From NCBI GenBank assembly GCA_025352375.1, contig JANXTL010000115.1:1-32511 (forward strand): a stretch of DNA of 32,511 nt, written 5' to 3'. Every line of letters starts with the position of its first letter. Position 1 is the stretch's first letter. The position numbers and the translations under genes are program-made. This DNA comes from Acetobacteraceae bacterium. GTDB taxonomy: Bacteria > Pseudomonadota > Alphaproteobacteria > Acetobacterales > Acetobacteraceae. Below the pieces are notes generated by a model. It ran no database searches. It had not been told where the DNA came from and worked only from the letters and a program-made list of their open reading frames with translations. Shown here one piece after another: positions 5,815 to 16,680 of this stretch.

Positions 5815-8800
5815 ATGCCCACCGTTCGCTCATTCGTTAGCGCCGACATCGCCGCCGCCCGACGCCCGCCGCCGCCGCCAGAGCAGGAAGCCGATATCCT
5901 GAGGGAAATCATCCTGAGCCTGCCGAACGCGATCGCCTATGTCGATCCCGACGACAGCGTGCGCCTCGCCAATGACGCCTATCTGGCCGCGATGGGCTGC
6001 GACCGCGACACCCTCGCGCGGCTCACCACAACCGAATCCCGCCTGCGCTGGCAGTTCGAAACCGGTCGACAGCCGCTGACCCATCCGACCGTCGAAGCAA
6101 GCGTCGCAAGCGCCCTCAGTCGCCAACAGGTCGGTGACGGCAGCCCGGCCATACGGGAATTCCTGGGGCGTATCTACGAACACCGCTTCGTCGCCCTGCC
6201 CGATGCGCGGACGATGACCGTCTATCACGACATCACCGCGTTGAAGAAAAAGGAAAACGAACTGCGGGAAACCCTCGCCTACGCCGCGGCGATGAACGAT
6301 GTGCTCAAGGTCATCAGCCGTTCCGCTTTCGATCTGCCGACGATCTTGCAAACGGTCGTCGCCAAGGCAGCCGAGCTCTGCGGGGCCGAAAGTGGCATCC
6401 TGTACCGCTACCAGAATGACGCCTGCCGATTCGAGGCCGGATATAACACGCCGCCTGGATATGAAGACATCGTGCGCGGCCGCCCGGTCTTCGCCAATAA
6501 CCGCACAGTCACCGGGCGGGCGTTGGTGGAGCGGCGCGCGGTGCAGATCGTCGACGCGCTCGCTGACCCCGAATACGTCGGCAAAGACGAAGCACGCGCC
6601 GGTTCCGTCCGCACCCTGCTCGGCGTTCCCCTGCTGCGCGACGGCGAGCCAATCTGCGTCGTGGCTTTGGCCCGGTCCTCGGTGGAACCGTTCAGCGAAC
6701 GACAGATCGAAATGGTGACCAGCTTCGCCGATCAGGCAGCGATCGCCATCGAAAACGCCCGCCTGCTAGAGGAGCTGCGTCGCGCTCGGGAAGAAGCCGA
6801 ACGGGAACGAGCCTTGATGCGGTCCGTCCTGGATAATGTCACCGACGGCATGGCATTGTATGAGGCCAATGGCGACATCGCGTTGTGGAACAATGCGATG
6901 TACGACATCAGCGGCTACCCGAAGGATGTGTTTGCGAAATTTCGCAACATACGCGAAAGCCTGCGTTGGCAGGTCGAGAATGGAATCATACCCCGCGAGC
7001 ACGACACCGCCGAAGCCGATGTCGAAGCGGCGGTGAACCGCTTTCACAATGCCGACACGGTAAAACTCACCCGGAAGCGGCCCAACGGGCGCTGGGTCGA
7101 TATCCGCTGGTCCTCGCTGCCGGATGGCCGCCGGCTGGTAACCCATCACGATGTCACCGACCTCAAGCAACGTGAATTGGAGCTGCGGCAAGCCCACGAC
7201 GCCACCGAACAATCGCGTGCCACCATGCAGGTGGTCCTGGACAACATGACCGACGGCGTGACGCTGTGCGAAGCCGACGGTACCATCATCCAGTCCAACG
7301 ACGCGGTTTATGCCATCAACGGCATTCCACGAGACGGCGTCGCCCTCCCTTATCCAGCACGCACGCCGGACGAGAAAGAAGCGGACGAGCAGCAGCATAT
7401 GGCGCTGTTCCTCAAAGGCGACGCTTATCGGCCCGCGGTTCTGCGCCCCAATGGCCGTTGGGTCGAGCGCTGGTTGCGACCGCTCGCGGACGGCCGCCGG
7501 CTGATGATCCACCGCGATGTGACGGATCTAAAACAACAAGAACTCGTTCTGACGCAACGCACGGGCGACTTGCAGGATGCGCTGGAATTCCAATCCGCCA
7601 TCAGCGAGACCCTGCGGATCATCAGCCGGTCGGCGTACGATCTGGACAGCGTTCTGACCGCGGTTCTGCATCGGGCCCGAGACCTGTGTCAGGCCGATCA
7701 GGCGATCGTGTACCGCTATCAGGATGGCGTGGGCCGGTATGGCGTCGGTATCTGTCAGTCGCCTGAATATGAGGCGCTGGAACGCGCATCCGCCATCGCG
7801 CCGGGCGAGGGCACCTTGGTCGGACGGGCGTTGTTGACCGGCCGGCCGGCCACCATCGCCGACGCCTGGACCGACCCCGCCTACGAGGCCCCCGAACACG
7901 CCCGGATCGGCAACCTCCGCTCCATGTTAGGCGTCCCGCTGCTGCGCGACGGGGTCCCGATCGGCGTGATTGCCCTGGCGCGTTTCAAAGTCGAGCCGTT
8001 CACCGACCGGCAAATCGAGCGCGTGGCGACCTTCGGCGATCAGGTCGCCATCGCGATCGAAACCGCCCGGCTGTTCGAGGAGCAACAGGCGGCTCGCCAG
8101 GCCGTCGAACGGGAACGCGCCCTTATGCAGGCCATCCTGGGCAACGTGACAGATGGCATGGGCCTGATCGAAGCCAATGGCGACATCGCGCTGTGGAACG
8201 ATGCGATGTACGATATCAATAGCTTCCCGCGCGATGTTTTCGCCGGGTTCCATAACATCGGCCAGACATTTCAATGGCAGGCCGATAATGGACACGATCC
8301 GGGCAGCGACGCCGATGCGCATGCGAACGCGGCCTATTATATGGATTTGTTCAAAGCCGGAGCGCCGTATACGCGAACATCGCAACGTCCCAATGGGCGC
8401 TGGGTCGACGCACGTTGGCGGGTGTTGCCGGACGGACGCCGTCTGTTCACCCATCGCGATATCACCGAACTGAAAGAACGCGAAATCGAGTTGCAACAGG
8501 CCCGCGACGCGACCGAACAAATCCGTACGCTGATGGAAACGGTCCTGGAGAACATGACCGATGGCGTCATCCTATGGGACCGGGACGGCGAATGGCGCTA
8601 CGCCAACAACGCGTTCTGCGTCATTCAACAAAGCTCCCGCGAACGGTTGGCCGCGTTGCGCCGCTTCGACACGATGATGGAGGCTTTGCTACAGCGCGGT
8701 CTGATCGACGAAGCGTTCCAGGTGGCCGCCAACGAGCGGTACAGGCGCGCGGACGGGGACCCGACGCAGCGCCCGACACACGACGGGCGCTGGGCCGAAG

Positions 8801-10416
8801 GCGCGTTCTACCGGCTCGCCGATGGCAGCACCCTTGGCGTGTTCCGCGATATCACCGCCCTGAAGCAACAGGAGCTTGGGCTCGCCGAGGAGCGCGACGC
8901 GGCCGAACGGGCCCGCGCGGACGCGGAAGCCGCCAATCAGGCGAAATCCACGTTCCTCGCGACCATGAGCCACGAAATCCGTACCCCCATGAACGGCGTT
9001 TTGGGCATGATGGACGTACTCGAGCACCAAAACATGAGACAGGATCAGCAAAATACCATTGCTGTCATGCGGGATTCGGCGGTATCTCTCATGCGCATCA
9101 TCGACGATGTGCTGGATTTCTCAAAAATCGAAGCCGGCCGGATGGAGCTGGAGGAAACGCCCTTCTCCCTGACCGATATTGTTATGAATACAATCCGTAC
9201 TTCGCGGGCGCAGGCTGCGGCGAAGGGCATCCGGATGGAGGCGGCGATCGATCCTGGATCGGCGGATTCCCTGATTGGCGACCCCACACGGGTCAGGCAA
9301 ATCCTGTTCAACCTGTTGGGCAACGCGGTGAAGTTCACCGAACATGGCAGCATTCGCATGCGTGCCGGCACGGAGCCGCTGGACGGTAGCCGCCACCGTG
9401 TCACCCTTACGGTCGCGGATACCGGCATAGGCATGGATAGGGAACAACAATCCCGTCTGTTCCAGCCCTTCGCGCAGGCCGACAGCTCCACCACCCGCCG
9501 CTTCGGCGGTACCGGCCTCGGCCTGTCGATCGTGCGCCGTCTGGCCCAGCTCATGGGCGGCGATGTGACCGCCGAAAGCACCCCCGACGAGGGGTCGGTG
9601 TTCACCGTCACCCTCTATTTACGGGCCGCCCCGAATGTCGAATGGACGGCGCAACCGGATCGCTCGGTGGCGCGGCTCGCGGCGAATGGCGGCCGCCTGC
9701 TGGTCGTCGACGACCACCCGATAAACCGAGAGGTTCTGGTCCGGCAACTTGGCCTTCTGGGCCTGCAAGCCGATACCGCCGAGGATGGAATCGCCGCCCT
9801 GGCCCTGTGGGCACCGGGCCGGTACGCTGCGGTGCTGGCCGACATACACATGCCCCGAATGGACGGTTACGACCTGACGGCGGAAATCCGAACCCGGGAG
9901 CACACGGCCGGCGCGGCCCGCACCCCGATCGTCTCGGTCACCGCCAATGCCATGCGAGGAGAGGAAGAACGCTGCCTCGCCGCCGGCATGGACGCCTACA
10001 TCGCCAAGCCCGTCAGCCTGCCCCGCCTGCGGGAAGTCCTGGTTCGTTGGGTCGAAGTCGGGCAGCCGGAAGCAGCCAAGGTCCCACCGCCGCCGAAGCC
10101 TGGCATCGACGGCGAACGCCTGAAGGATTGGGTGGGTGACGATCCTCAGGCGATCGAGTCGCTGCTCCGTCGCTTCATCGATAGCACCCGGGAGTCGGCG
10201 CGCGACATCGATACGGCCTTGGAAAGCGGGGATTTATTGGCGGCAGCCGCCGCGGCCCATAAAATGAAGGGCGCATCGCTCGCGGTCGGCGCGGGGACTT
10301 TGGCCGAAATCTGCAGCCGGATCGAAGCCGCCGCCAAAGCGGGTCAGCACAGTGTCTGCGTCAGCGCGATGGACGCGCTGGGTGCCGAGATGCGATCGAT
10401 CCGGGCTTCGGTCTAA
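5815..10416 (+). CDS. Hybrid sensor histidine kinase with PAS/GAF arrays, REC and HPt
   Basis: A 1533-residue soluble sensor kinase with no obvious membrane segment. Approximate domain order: PAS 30-143, GAF 165-320, PAS 335-450, PAS 470-570, GAF 600-755, PAS 770-886, PAS 905-1013, HisKA 1043-1110 with His1053 ([13 protein letters not shown]), HATPase 1155-1268 ([25 protein letters not shown]), REC 1295-1415 (VVDDHPIN, phospho-Asp1343 in [11 protein letters not shown]), HPt 1440-1530 with His1482 (HKMKGAS). The GAF-PAS-PAS block is internally duplicated with an offset of about 436 residues. It would pass phosphate His-Asp-His to a response regulator, most simply the divergent OmpR-type neighbour. 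The ATG at 5815 is preferred over 5779, which adds 12 low-complexity residues. The ligand is unknown. Confidence 0.92.
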   Translation: MPTVRSFVSADIAAARRPPPPPEQEADILREIILSLPNAIAYVDPDDSVRLANDAYLAAMGCDRDTLARLTTTESRLRWQFETGRQPLTHPTVEASVASALSRQQVGDGSPAIREFLGRIYEHRFVALPDARTMTVYHDITALKKKENELRETLAYAAAMNDVLKVISRSAFDLPTILQTVVAKAAELCGAESGILYRYQNDACRFEAGYNTPPGYEDIVRGRPVFANNRTVTGRALVERRAVQIVDALADPEYVGKDEARAGSVRTLLGVPLLRDGEPICVVALARSSVEPFSERQIEMVTSFADQAAIAIENARLLEELRRAREEAERERALMRSVLDNVTDGMALYEANGDIALWNNAMYDISGYPKDVFAKFRNIRESLRWQVENGIIPREHDTAEADVEAAVNRFHNADTVKLTRKRPNGRWVDIRWSSLPDGRRLVTHHDVTDLKQRELELRQAHDATEQSRATMQVVLDNMTDGVTLCEADGTIIQSNDAVYAINGIPRDGVALPYPARTPDEKEADEQQHMALFLKGDAYRPAVLRPNGRWVERWLRPLADGRRLMIHRDVTDLKQQELVLTQRTGDLQDALEFQSAISETLRIISRSAYDLDSVLTAVLHRARDLCQADQAIVYRYQDGVGRYGVGICQSPEYEALERASAIAPGEGTLVGRALLTGRPATIADAWTDPAYEAPEHARIGNLRSMLGVPLLRDGVPIGVIALARFKVEPFTDRQIERVATFGDQVAIAIETARLFEEQQAARQAVERERALMQAILGNVTDGMGLIEANGDIALWNDAMYDINSFPRDVFAGFHNIGQTFQWQADNGHDPGSDADAHANAAYYMDLFKAGAPYTRTSQRPNGRWVDARWRVLPDGRRLFTHRDITELKEREIELQQARDATEQIRTLMETVLENMTDGVILWDRDGEWRYANNAFCVIQQSSRERLAALRRFDTMMEALLQRGLIDEAFQVAANERYRRADGDPTQRPTHDGRWAEGAFYRLADGSTLGVFRDITALKQQELGLAEERDAAERARADAEAANQAKSTFLATMSHEIRTPMNGVLGMMDVLEHQNMRQDQQNTIAVMRDSAVSLMRIIDDVLDFSKIEAGRMELEETPFSLTDIVMNTIRTSRAQAAAKGIRMEAAIDPGSADSLIGDPTRVRQILFNLLGNAVKFTEHGSIRMRAGTEPLDGSRHRVTLTVADTGIGMDREQQSRLFQPFAQADSSTTRRFGGTGLGLSIVRRLAQLMGGDVTAESTPDEGSVFTVTLYLRAAPNVEWTAQPDRSVARLAANGGRLLVVDDHPINREVLVRQLGLLGLQADTAEDGIAALALWAPGRYAAVLADIHMPRMDGYDLTAEIRTREHTAGAARTPIVSVTANAMRGEEERCLAAGMDAYIAKPVSLPRLREVLVRWVEVGQPEAAKVPPPPKPGIDGERLKDWVGDDPQAIESLLRRFIDSTRESARDIDTALESGDLLAAAAAAHKMKGASLAVGAGTLAEICSRIEAAAKAGQHSVCVSAMDALGAEMRSIRASV

Positions 10417-11810
10417 CCCGGCGTGGGCGGCATCCGGTTCCAGGCGTCCAGTGCGGCGATCTTGTACGCCTCGGCAAGCGTGGGATAGTTGAAGGTATTT
10501 TCGATGAAATAATCCAACGTACCCTTCAAATTCAAAACGGCCTGGCCGATATGCACCAGCTCCGTCGCGCCCTCGCCCACGATGTGGGCGCCAAGCAGCC
10601 GCCGGGTTTTGAGCGAGAAAATGAGCTTCATCATGCCGGTGTTGAGACCCATGATGTGGCCACGGGATGTCTCCCGGAAACGGGCTATGCCGCATTCATA
10701 ATGAATGCCACGACGGCGAACTTCTTCCTCGCTCATTCCGACGGTGGAAATTTCCGGAACCGCGTAGATGCCGTAAGGGAAGAATTCCGGCGCGGGCGGC
10801 ATCGGCAAACCGAGCGCGTGGCAGGCGGCGATGCGGCCCTGTTCCATCGAGGTTGACGCCAGGCTGGGGAAACCGATCGCGTCGCCTGCCGCGTAGATAT
10901 GAGGAATGGCTGTCTGAAATGTATTCGGATCGACCTTTATGCGGCCGCGGTCGTCGGTTTCGATCCCGCACGACCCGAGGTTCAGCGAATCCGTCGCCCC
11001 CACCCGCCCGGCGGCATACAGGACCATATCGGAACGAATGGTACGGCCGTTCTCCAGCGTGACGACTGGCTGATCGTTTCTGAATTCAATCTTGGAAACG
11101 GCGGACCCGAACCGGATTGCCATGCCGCGGTCGCGGAGTTGATGGGTAAAATCCTCAATCAGCTCGTGGTCGACGAATTCCAGGAAGCGTTCGCGGGATT
11201 CCACCAGGGTCACCGCCACGTCCAGGGCGGAGAAAATGGTGGCGTATTCCACCCCGATTACCCCGCCCCCAATCACCGCCAGGCTGCGCGGCAAGCGCGG
11301 GATTTCGACGATCTCGTCGCTGTCCAGCACTGAAGTACCGTTGAAAGGCACGTCGGCCGGGCGGTATGGGCGGGTGCCCACGGCGATCAGTATCCTGCCC
11401 CCGGTTACGACCCTGATATCGCCATTGTCCAGGGTAATTTCGATTTCATGCGGACCGGCGAACCGGCCCATACCGAACATGGTCTGCACGCCGTTGCGGG
11501 CAAACTGATGCTCCAGCACGTCCACTTCATGATCCAGCGTCATGTGCAGGCGCGCCATCAGGTCCTTGGCCTGGATGTCGTGTTTGACCCGATAGGCCGA
11601 ACCATAAAACCCACGCTCCCGCCAGCCGGTCAGGTTGAGCACGGTTTCGCGGAGGGTCTTGGATGGGATGGTGCCTGTATGCACCGAAACGCCCCCGACC
11701 CGGCGGCCCTTTTCCACCACGAGTACCGACATCCCGCCCTTAGCGGCCTGAATAGCGGCCCGGCGGCCGGCGGGACCGCTGCCGATGACAATGGCGTCGT
11801 ATTGGGTCAT
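10413..11810 (-). CDS. Soluble (Si-specific) NAD(P)+ transhydrogenase
   Basis: A 465-residue flavoprotein of the pyridine nucleotide-disulfide oxidoreductase superfamily. The FAD motif is GSGPAG near the N-terminus, followed by [18 protein letters not shown], where the redox-active Cys pair of lipoamide dehydrogenases is missing. That loss is the mark of SthA-type transhydrogenases. A second Rossmann motif ([10 protein letters not shown]) and the FAD-binding YAAGDAIG follow, then the dimerisation domain. It moves hydride between NADPH and NAD+ in the cytoplasm. The ATG at 11810 is chosen because the family begins there; the longer frame adds 21 unrelated residues. Its 3' end overlaps the hybrid kinase stop by four bases, convergently. 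Confidence 0.9.
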   Translation of the reverse strand: MTQYDAIVIGSGPAGRRAAIQAAKGGMSVLVVEKGRRVGGVSVHTGTIPSKTLRETVLNLTGWRERGFYGSAYRVKHDIQAKDLMARLHMTLDHEVDVLEHQFARNGVQTMFGMGRFAGPHEIEITLDNGDIRVVTGGRILIAVGTRPYRPADVPFNGTSVLDSDEIVEIPRLPRSLAVIGGGVIGVEYATIFSALDVAVTLVESRERFLEFVDHELIEDFTHQLRDRGMAIRFGSAVSKIEFRNDQPVVTLENGRTIRSDMVLYAAGRVGATDSLNLGSCGIETDDRGRIKVDPNTFQTAIPHIYAAGDAIGFPSLASTSMEQGRIAACHALGLPMPPAPEFFPYGIYAVPEISTVGMSEEEVRRRGIHYECGIARFRETSRGHIMGLNTGMMKLIFSLKTRRLLGAHIVGEGATELVHIGQAVLNLKGTLDYFIENTFNYPTLAEAYKIAALDAWNRMPPTPG

Positions 11811-11905
11811 GGAGCCATGTTGCGGTGCGCCGAATGCGGGCGCAAGCGTGCGAGGCGCGTTTCGGATGGCCAAACCGCGACATTCCCGTTACTTTGTCCA
11901 ACAGG

Positions 11906-12268
11906 ATGACCGCGCGCCACCCGCCTTCGCTGGGATTGCTGCTCACCCTGCTGGCCCTGGTCATGCAGCTCGGCTTCGGCGTGCCTCTGCCGCATTCGGA
12001 GGTCGATGCCGTCCTGGCAGCCGGCACGCTGTGTCATTCCGATGATAGCGGCGGTGCTCCCTCGTCGCCGCATGCGCCGGATTGTGGGCTTTGTCCGGTG
12101 TGCATGGCCGTCGCCAGCGTGGCGTTTATTCTGCCGGCGGACGGACCTGCCATGCAGGCGCCGCGCGCCAAGGTCATGCAAGCAACGGACGGCCGGACGA
12201 ATGCCGCCACCCCGCCATCCATCCCGCGGTTCGCCGCACAACCAAGGGCGCCCCCCATCCAGGCCTGA
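11906..12268 (+). CDS. DUF2946-like small secreted/membrane protein
   Basis: A 120-residue protein with an N-terminal hydrophobic segment (LGLLLTLLALVMQLGFG), then a His/Cys-rich stretch, CHSDDSGG...PHAPDCGLCPVC, and a Pro/Ala-rich tail. This layout matches DUF2946 proteins, which often sit in metal-homeostasis operons. The Cys/His pattern suggests metal contact, which is inference. The ATG at 11906 is the first after the hydrophobic segment becomes N-terminal; its ribosome site is poor, and an upstream ATG at 11825 in frame cannot be ruled out. It opens the copper/SCO gene run and is divergent from the transhydrogenase. Confidence 0.6.
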   Translation: MTARHPPSLGLLLTLLALVMQLGFGVPLPHSEVDAVLAAGTLCHSDDSGGAPSSPHAPDCGLCPVCMAVASVAFILPADGPAMQAPRAKVMQATDGRTNAATPPSIPRFAAQPRAPPIQA

Positions 12269-12308
12269 GTTCGCCTTCATCGGTTACACTCATGGATTGG
12301 ATAACAAC

Positions 12309-13265
12309 ATGGTGCGCTTATTCATCGCAGCCGCGGCTTGTGCCGTGCTGCTTGCTTCCCCCGCGTATGCGCACGGTGTCGCCGGCGCCCACCTGTTCGT
12401 CAGCACCCTACTGATCGACGATCCGAACGTCGCCGATGAGGCGAGCTTCCCGACATTCATGTGGTTGCCGCAGCCCAGCGACACCAGCCCCGCACCAGTC
12501 GCCTACAGCGCCAATATCGAGATCGACAAGCGCCTGACCGAGAACTTCGGCATTGGCATCGCGACCGGCTATTCCTGGCTGCGAACACCCAGTCGGAAGA
12601 CCGCCAATGGCTGGCAGAACCTGTCGGTCACGGCGAAGTACAAACCTTACGTCAACGCCGAACACGAGTTCATGCTGTCGGTCGGAGTCACCCGCAATTT
12701 CGCCCGCACCGGTGCGACCGGGGCCAACGGCGAAACGCTGGGCAACGCCGATACCGGCTCCACCACGCCGAAGATCTATTTCGGCAAAGGCTTCGGCGAC
12801 CTTCCGATCGGGCCGTTGCGCGCGCTGGCACTGACCGGGACGATCGGATTTCAGGTGCCGGACAAGCGGCTGAAGATCGCCGACGTTGACCCCGACAGCG
12901 GTAGCCCGACGTTCAATAACGGCTTGGCCAATCAGTGGCAGGGCGGGTTGTCGTTGCAATACAGCATCCGCTACCTGGAAACGCAGGTAAAGGATCACGG
13001 GCTGCCGGAATTCGTGAAGCGCCTGACCCCGCTCGTGGAACTGTCCTGGTCCTCGCCTGCCAGCAAACCGAACAATGGAGCGACTCAGTACCTGTTCGGC
13101 GTTGGGGTGAACTACACCGCGACCGACTATGCCATTACGGTGGAGGCGCTGATCCCTGGCAACCGGCAGACCGGCTCGCATCCCGGGTTCGTTGCCCAGT
13201 TCCACCTCTATTTCGACGATATGTTCCCGCACAGCCTCGGCAAGCCGGTGGCCCAATGGTTCTGA
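12309..13265 (+). CDS. Putative outer-membrane beta-barrel protein of the copper cluster
   Basis: A 318-residue exported protein. Residues 1-21 form a signal peptide with a likely cut AYA|HGV, so a histidine becomes the mature N-terminus. The rest consists of alternating amphipathic strands with Gly, aromatic and polar residues (GIGIATGYSWL, YLFGVGVNYT, FVAQFHLYF) and ends in an aromatic residue, as in outer-membrane barrels. It resembles barrel-like putative transporters but no catalytic motif is seen. It overlaps copC by ten bases, so they are co-translated, and a role in copper or small-molecule passage across the outer membrane is inferred from context alone. Confidence 0.6.
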   Translation: MVRLFIAAAACAVLLASPAYAHGVAGAHLFVSTLLIDDPNVADEASFPTFMWLPQPSDTSPAPVAYSANIEIDKRLTENFGIGIATGYSWLRTPSRKTANGWQNLSVTAKYKPYVNAEHEFMLSVGVTRNFARTGATGANGETLGNADTGSTTPKIYFGKGFGDLPIGPLRALALTGTIGFQVPDKRLKIADVDPDSGSPTFNNGLANQWQGGLSLQYSIRYLETQVKDHGLPEFVKRLTPLVELSWSSPASKPNNGATQYLFGVGVNYTATDYAITVEALIPGNRQTGSHPGFVAQFHLYFDDMFPHSLGKPVAQWF

Positions 13266-13612
13266 TCCGTTTCATCCTGGTCGCGGCGGCGCTGTTGGCA
13301 GCGCCCCCCGCCTTGGCACACGCGTTCCTCGCGCAGGCCAGCCCCTCGGCGGGTGCCGAACTGCTTGTCCCGCCGAGGGCGATCAGAATCACTTTTACCG
13401 AGGCGGTGGAGCCGCATTTTTCCTCCATCGAAGTTCGGGACGCCGCCGACAAGCGGGTGGACACCACCAATCCGCACGCCGGTGACGCACCCAAAACCCT
13501 GGTCGTGGACCTGCCCAAGCTGCCGCCGGGGACCTACACGGTGATCTGGCACGCGATCTCGGTCGATATGCACAAGACCGAGGGCAAATTCACCTACTCG
13601 GTACTGCCTTAG
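13256..13612 (+). CDS. CopC-domain periplasmic copper-binding protein
   Basis: A 118-residue secreted protein. The signal peptide (residues 1-21) is cut at ALA|H, leaving His22 as the mature N-terminus, the copper(II) ligand in CopC proteins. The family motifs AxxSPSAGAEL, ITFTEAVEP and VDMHKTEGKFTYSV are present, the latter carrying the Asp and His ligands. It is the single-domain type that would hand copper to CopD, encoded directly downstream: the copC stop at 13610-13612 is followed at once by the copD ATG. It starts inside the end of the barrel gene. Confidence 0.88.
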   Translation: MVLIRFILVAAALLAAPPALAHAFLAQASPSAGAELLVPPRAIRITFTEAVEPHFSSIEVRDAADKRVDTTNPHAGDAPKTLVVDLPKLPPGTYTVIWHAISVDMHKTEGKFTYSVLP

Positions 13613-15424
13613 ATGCTGGCGTTGCTGCGCGGGATGCATCTGGTCGCACTGCTTGCGGCGTTCGGCACGTTAGTCTTCGTCGAACTGGTCGCGCCGCAGG
13701 CCCTGCGCAGGCGCTTGATCCGGCACGCCCGGCTCGCTGCTTTGGCCGCTCTGATGGTCGGGGCGGCGTGGCTCGCGTTGCAGGCAGCGGTGTTCGCGGA
13801 CTCCTGGGACCCGGGCGCCGCTGTCGCGGCAACCCTTGTGTTCACGCGGTTCGGGCATGTGCTGGGCCTGCGCCTGATCCTGATTGTCGCCGCCATCCTG
13901 TTTACTTTCACACCCAAACTGGGGCGTTGGATCCCTCCGTTTTTGGCAGGGGCTGCATTGGCCATACAAGGCGCCATGGGTCATGCGGGCGCGACCGGGG
14001 GCAATGCGTCGCTAGGCCTGATGGCCGCCGAAGCGCTGCACCTGTTGGCCGCCGGGGCCTGGTTCGGATCCCTGCTACCGCTGCTGCTGTGCCTGCGGGC
14101 TCTGCCGCCGCATGAGGGACGTTTGGCGGCCGAGGGGTTCTCGCCGATCGGGATGACCGCGGTGTTGCTGATCGCGGCAACGGCATTCGCACAATCCGTC
14201 GCTTCGATCGGCGGATTTCCGGCGCTGATCGGCACCGACTATGGGCGGGCGGCGTTGGTCAAACTGGCCTTGTTCGGGCTGATGCTGGCCCTGGCCATGT
14301 GGAACCGGTTGTCGCTAACCAACCGCCTCGACGCCGCGGATCCCACACGAACCCGCCGGTTGCTGATCGTGTCGGTCGCCACGGAAGCGGTCTGCGGCTT
14401 ACTCGCGATCCTGACCGCGGGCTTGATGGGCTCACTGGTTCCCGGTGTGCACGAGCAACCGGTATGGCCATTCGCATGGCGCCCGAGTCTGGCGGCGCTG
14501 GAAGATTCCGATTTGCGGAATGAGGCGGCACGCGCCGTCCTGGCGTTGGGCGTGAGCGTTGGGATCGTGGCAGTCAGCTGGCTGGCGCGCCGGTTTCGTA
14601 TCCTCGCGCTGTCGGCCGCCATCGTCCTGACGATCTGGCAGGTGCCGTCGCTGCACCTGCTGCTGATCGCGGCATACCCGACCAGCTATCAGACATCCCC
14701 CACCGGATTCAGCGCGGCCTCTATCCGGAGGGGGCATACGGTGTTCGCGGCCAACTGCGCGTCCTGCCATGGCGCCGGCGGGCATGGGGATGGATTGGCC
14801 AGCACCAACCTGGCCGCGGGCCACCTGTGGGATCATCGGGACGGGGACCTTTTCTGGTGGATCGGTCACGGGATCGAAGCCCCCGACGGTAGGCTCGCCA
14901 TGCCAGGTTTCGCCGGCACACTGAACGAAGGCGATCGGTGGGCCGCGATCGATTTCGTGCGGTCGCTCAACGCGGGTGCCGCCATGCAGCTGAGCGGTGC
15001 CTGGACCCACCCCGTCCCCGCCCCGGATCTGCCAATCGCTTGCCCGCATGAGCAGGCGGATCGTTTGATCGAGCTTCGTGGACGCTTCGTCCGGATCGTC
15101 ACGACAGACCTGAAGGCTATCGCCCCCTACGGTGTCGCAATTTTGCGGATCGACCGCAGTGGCGGGCAGGCTCCCCCGGATAACGGCTGCGCATCGGCCA
15201 GCGCGGACGCCTGGGCGGCCTATGCCGCCATAGCCGGAGTCTCGGCCGACGCCTTGGCGGGGGCGGAGTTCATCGTCGACCCCCAGGGCTGGCTGCGTGC
15301 CGCGCACACCGGCGATAGCGGGCCGAGCTGGAACGATCCTGCCGTGTTCAATGTTGAATTGCGCACGCTGCGGGAACAACCCATTACAAGCGCATTGGGA
15401 GGTATCCATGTCCACGGAAACTGA
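13613..15424 (+). CDS. CopD membrane protein fused to a cytochrome c domain
   Basis: A 603-residue protein. Residues about 1-350 form a polytopic membrane region with the CopD fold (MLALLRGMHLVALLAAFGTL at the start, several further hydrophobic helices), expected to import copper. Residues about 365-450 are a periplasmic class I cytochrome c domain: heme-binding C382-A-S-C385-H386 and a candidate axial Met in LAMPGF. The last 150 residues are a further soluble domain without a recognised motif, containing a Cys pair. A typical CopD is near 300 residues, so the length reflects real fusion; no frameshift is visible. It overlaps the SCO gene by 17 bases. The heme domain suggests redox handling of copper or oxidase assembly, which is inference. 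Confidence 0.85.
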   Translation: MLALLRGMHLVALLAAFGTLVFVELVAPQALRRRLIRHARLAALAALMVGAAWLALQAAVFADSWDPGAAVAATLVFTRFGHVLGLRLILIVAAILFTFTPKLGRWIPPFLAGAALAIQGAMGHAGATGGNASLGLMAAEALHLLAAGAWFGSLLPLLLCLRALPPHEGRLAAEGFSPIGMTAVLLIAATAFAQSVASIGGFPALIGTDYGRAALVKLALFGLMLALAMWNRLSLTNRLDAADPTRTRRLLIVSVATEAVCGLLAILTAGLMGSLVPGVHEQPVWPFAWRPSLAALEDSDLRNEAARAVLALGVSVGIVAVSWLARRFRILALSAAIVLTIWQVPSLHLLLIAAYPTSYQTSPTGFSAASIRRGHTVFAANCASCHGAGGHGDGLASTNLAAGHLWDHRDGDLFWWIGHGIEAPDGRLAMPGFAGTLNEGDRWAAIDFVRSLNAGAAMQLSGAWTHPVPAPDLPIACPHEQADRLIELRGRFVRIVTTDLKAIAPYGVAILRIDRSGGQAPPDNGCASASADAWAAYAAIAGVSADALAGAEFIVDPQGWLRAAHTGDSGPSWNDPAVFNVELRTLREQPITSALGGIHVHGN

Positions 15425-16028
15425 CGAGACGCCGCAACCCGGTGGAGCCGGCCGGCTCTATGGGATTCTAGGACTGGTAATGGCCGTCCTGCTGATCGGC
15501 GCGGGAGGCGTGATCTGGCTGTCCGGCGGTTCGCCGCCGGGGGTCACGGTCGGTGGCCCGTTTGCCCTGACAAACGGCGACGGCAAGACAGTGACAGATC
15601 AGGATTTCCGCGGCAAATACATGCTGATCTATTTCGGCTACAGTTTTTGTCCCGATGTCTGCCCCACCACGCTCAGCGCCGTTGCCGACGCGATGGACAA
15701 GCTGGGCGCGAAAGCCGATCGGCTACAGCCGCTGTTCATCACGGTGGACCCGAAGCGGGACTCACCCGCGGTGGTGAAGCAATTCGCCGCGGCGTTCGGC
15801 CCGCGGGTGCAGGGGCTGACCGGTTCGGCGGCGCAGATCGCCACGGTCGCACGCGAATACCGGGTCTACTACGCCGAACACCGCACCGGACCGGGGCCTG
15901 ATGACTACACGATGGACCACAGTTCGGTGCTGTATCTCATGGGGCCGAACGGGCGGTTTATCGCGCCCATCAGGGCGGACATGACCGCCGATCAGATGGC
16001 GGCGGCCCTGGCGAAGCTCATTTCGTAA
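15408..16028 (+). CDS. SCO1/SenC-family copper chaperone
   Basis: A 206-residue protein with one N-terminal membrane anchor (about residues 17-40) and a periplasmic thioredoxin-like domain. The copper-binding C81-P-D-V-C85 motif and the distal His171 (TMDHSSVLYL) are present, as is VDPKRDSP. SCO proteins deliver copper or reduce the CuA site of cytochrome c oxidase. The start ATG at 15408 has GGGAGG five bases upstream and lies within the end of copD. As the last gene of the cluster it ties CopC/CopD to oxidase biogenesis. Confidence 0.92.
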   Translation: MSTETDETPQPGGAGRLYGILGLVMAVLLIGAGGVIWLSGGSPPGVTVGGPFALTNGDGKTVTDQDFRGKYMLIYFGYSFCPDVCPTTLSAVADAMDKLGAKADRLQPLFITVDPKRDSPAVVKQFAAAFGPRVQGLTGSAAQIATVAREYRVYYAEHRTGPGPDDYTMDHSSVLYLMGPNGRFIAPIRADMTADQMAAALAKLIS

Positions 16029-16038
16029 CCGACCACCA

Positions 16039-16593
16039 TTACCAGCGGCGCCAGCGCGGACCGTAGTAGCCGCCGATCACGACACCTGGCGCGTAACCGT
16101 AGCCGTACGGATAAGGGGCGGAATACGGGTAAGGCGACGCGTAGCTCGGGGGCGGGCTCAGCACCGTATTGCCGTACGAGTACATGCACTGGGTGTAGAC
16201 GGTGTCGTATTGTTGCTGCGCGTAGTAACCGCCGCCCGCAGCTTGCCCAGTGCCGGCCGCGCTACCGACCAGCAGGCCGGTTCCGGCGCCGATCGCCGCG
16301 CCCGCGCCGGCATTACCGCTCGCGGCGCCAATCACTGCACCCGCCGCCGCGCCCAACACCGTACCGACGGCCGCGCTGCCGACCGCGTTGTTCTGCGCAT
16401 TCGCAGCGGTCTGCGCCGCACCGCTATTGAACGCGGCTGTCTGACGGCAGTACACGTCTTCCTTCTGGAAGATTTCGAAGGACTTGCCCTGCCCCGGCAT
16501 CACCATCACCGTCGGCCCAGAGGGTGGTGCCACGACGCACCCGGCGAGAAGACCGGTTCCGGTCAAAGCAACCAGTAAATCCAAACGGCGCAT
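16039..16593 (-). CDS. Glycine-zipper lipoprotein
   Basis: A 184-residue protein with a lipoprotein signal (LLAGC, lipidated Cys19). A mid-region of small residues forms a glycine zipper (AAVGTVLGAAAGAVIGAASG and a second similar run, about residues 72-118). The tail is rich in Tyr, Pro and Gly, ending GPRWRRW. It resembles the YMGG-like Gly-zipper family, outer-membrane-associated proteins of unclear function. It converges with the SCO gene 10 bases away. The function is not known. Confidence 0.8.
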   Translation of the reverse strand: MRRLDLLVALTGTGLLAGCVVAPPSGPTVMVMPGQGKSFEIFQKEDVYCRQTAAFNSGAAQTAANAQNNAVGSAAVGTVLGAAAGAVIGAASGNAGAGAAIGAGTGLLVGSAAGTGQAAGGGYYAQQQYDTVYTQCMYSYGNTVLSPPPSYASPYPYSAPYPYGYGYAPGVVIGGYYGPRWRRW

Positions 16594-16680
16594 CGTACTG
16601 TCTCCTTGGTCAGAGTCGCGGCCCTGGTCATTTACCCGCGGGCCGGTTGCCCGACGGTAATATAATGTGTCCGCTGGGTT

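Noticed and set aside
5633-5833. N-terminal extension of the response regulator
   Set aside because: It covers the control region and the tandem repeat, and would place 67 unrelated residues before the receiver domain.
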